From an uncultured Clostridium sp. (lineage in GTDB: Bacteria > Bacillota > Clostridia > Lachnospirales > Lachnospiraceae), in contig CAMEFI010000008.1 of assembly GCA_945915475.1 (NCBI GenBank), positions 1 through 64,000 on the forward strand: a DNA stretch of 64,000 nt, written 5' to 3'. This document shows positions 63,539 to 64,000 of this stretch, one piece after another. Each line of letters opens with the position of its first letter. The first letter of the stretch is position 1. The notes beneath the pieces were generated by a model that saw only the letters and a program-made list of their open reading frames with translations, made no database searches and had not been told where the DNA came from. Both the position numbers and the translations under genes were made by a program.

Positions 63539-63578
63539 AAACAGTTGTCATGTGTATACCTGTGACAACTGTTTTTTT
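63539..63578 (+). terminator. Terminator of gltBD
   Basis: AAACAGTTGTCA pairs with TGACAACTGTTT, followed by TTTT. Confidence 0.9.
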
Positions 63579-63640
63579 CTTGCATTAAAAAATGACAACA
63601 AAATAATAATAAAAAGACAAGTGTTTTTTTAGAAAGAATA

Positions 63641-63649
63641 TGTTATACT
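63641..63649 (+). promoter_or_regulatory. Candidate extended -10 box of the last gene
   Basis: TGTTATACT (TG plus TATACT at 63644-63649) lies about 105 bp before the ATG at 63755; no good -35 is present. Confidence 0.35.
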
Positions 63650-63754
63650 AAATGCAATAGGATTATTGAAAAGAATGTTGAAGCTAAGTAGACAAAGGTT
63701 AGTGACCATGATAAAATTAATTGCAGTATATTTGTGTGATTATTAGAGAAAGAT

Positions 63755-64000
63755 ATGGAAGAACAATCAAAAGAAAAAGAAGAGTTAATTGATAATAGAA
63801 TAAAAAGGATATTTCCTGATTATTTTAGTAAATATAATGTGCCACCTAAAGAAGCAAGAGAAGAGAGTCTTGAGGTATATCGGGCTTGTCGGACGAATAA
63901 ATTGGAAAGAGCTTCTTTTTTGCCAACTTATGAAGAACATGGATTTCAATTTATACAGGAAGATGAGAAGAATGACCCAAGTACATTTTCTTTATCTGTC
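63755..64000 (+). CDS. Unrecognised protein, 3' end beyond the window
   Basis: An open frame starts at ATG 63755, with AGAGAAAGAT just before it, and runs to the window edge (82 codons seen). The visible part is charged and soluble (MEEQSKEKEELIDNRIKRIF, then DYFSKYNVPPKEAREESLEV). There is no signal peptide. Family and full length are unknown. It follows the gltBD terminator, so it is a separate transcription unit. Confidence 0.55.
   Translation, partial: MEEQSKEKEELIDNRIKRIFPDYFSKYNVPPKEAREESLEVYRACRTNKLERASFLPTYEEHGFQFIQEDEKNDPSTFSLSV

Overview
The window looks like a chromosomal segment of an anaerobic Clostridia bacterium, most likely a Lachnospiraceae member from a gut or rumen. This rests on the moderately AT-rich Gram-positive sequence with strong GGAGG ribosome sites, the dGTPase-dnaG-rpoD-trmK-Nif3 gene order, a DUF5688 protein, and several secreted proteins with YYFN/GW cell-wall-binding repeats. 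Genus and species cannot be named from sequence alone.

Layout. 1-3.1 kb: a cut tRNA-Lys, a tRNA-Leu(UAG), and a small genomic island bounded by a perfect 51-bp copy of the tRNA-Leu 3' half. The island carries a DUF5688 protein, a PD-(D/E)XK (Rpn-like) protein and an ORF relic, but no integrase. 3.1-4.5 kb: a structured intergenic block and a DUF4160 / DUF2442-HTH pair with a palindromic operator inside its promoter. 4.6-11.9 kb: housekeeping run dgt, dnaG, rpoD, trmK, a Nif3-like gene and a TGS-domain nucleoside kinase. 12-17 kb: an unknown 239-aa protein, rnpB (minus strand), an AP2/degenerate-HNH protein, a 3D-domain wall protein and thrC. 17.0-19.6 kb: a preQ1-I riboswitch with attenuator, then queD-queE-folE-queC. 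19.6-23.6 kb: cysD, a cysN-cysC fusion and a sulfotransferase-like gene, which together could make PAPS and use it for sulfation. 23.8-28.6 kb: galE, a lipid kinase, glmM and a GH25 wall hydrolase.

28.7-49.9 kb is a large surface-glycopolymer locus. It has a polyprenyl-phosphate sugar transferase, three CDP-polyol phosphotransferases (TagF/TarF family), tarI and tarJ for CDP-ribitol, a TagGH-type ABC exporter, four family-2 glycosyltransferases, a multi-pass membrane protein, a 4Fe-4S/FrhB protein next to a polysaccharide pyruvyl transferase, and a Wzx-type flippase. One secreted beta-helix protein lies in reverse orientation inside it. 50-57 kb continues with glmS, an LCP ligase, a repeat protein, a GH5 glucanase and an L,D-transpeptidase. 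57.4-63.5 kb holds gltB-gltD, and the window ends in an unrecognised truncated gene.

The central theme is the cell envelope. GlmS, GlmM and GalE make sugar precursors; TarIJ makes CDP-ribitol; the transferases build the polymer; TagGH and Wzx export it; LCP attaches it; and CysD/CysNC plus the sulfotransferase plausibly sulfate it. A sulfated and possibly pyruvylated ribitol-phosphate polymer is the most interesting inference here.
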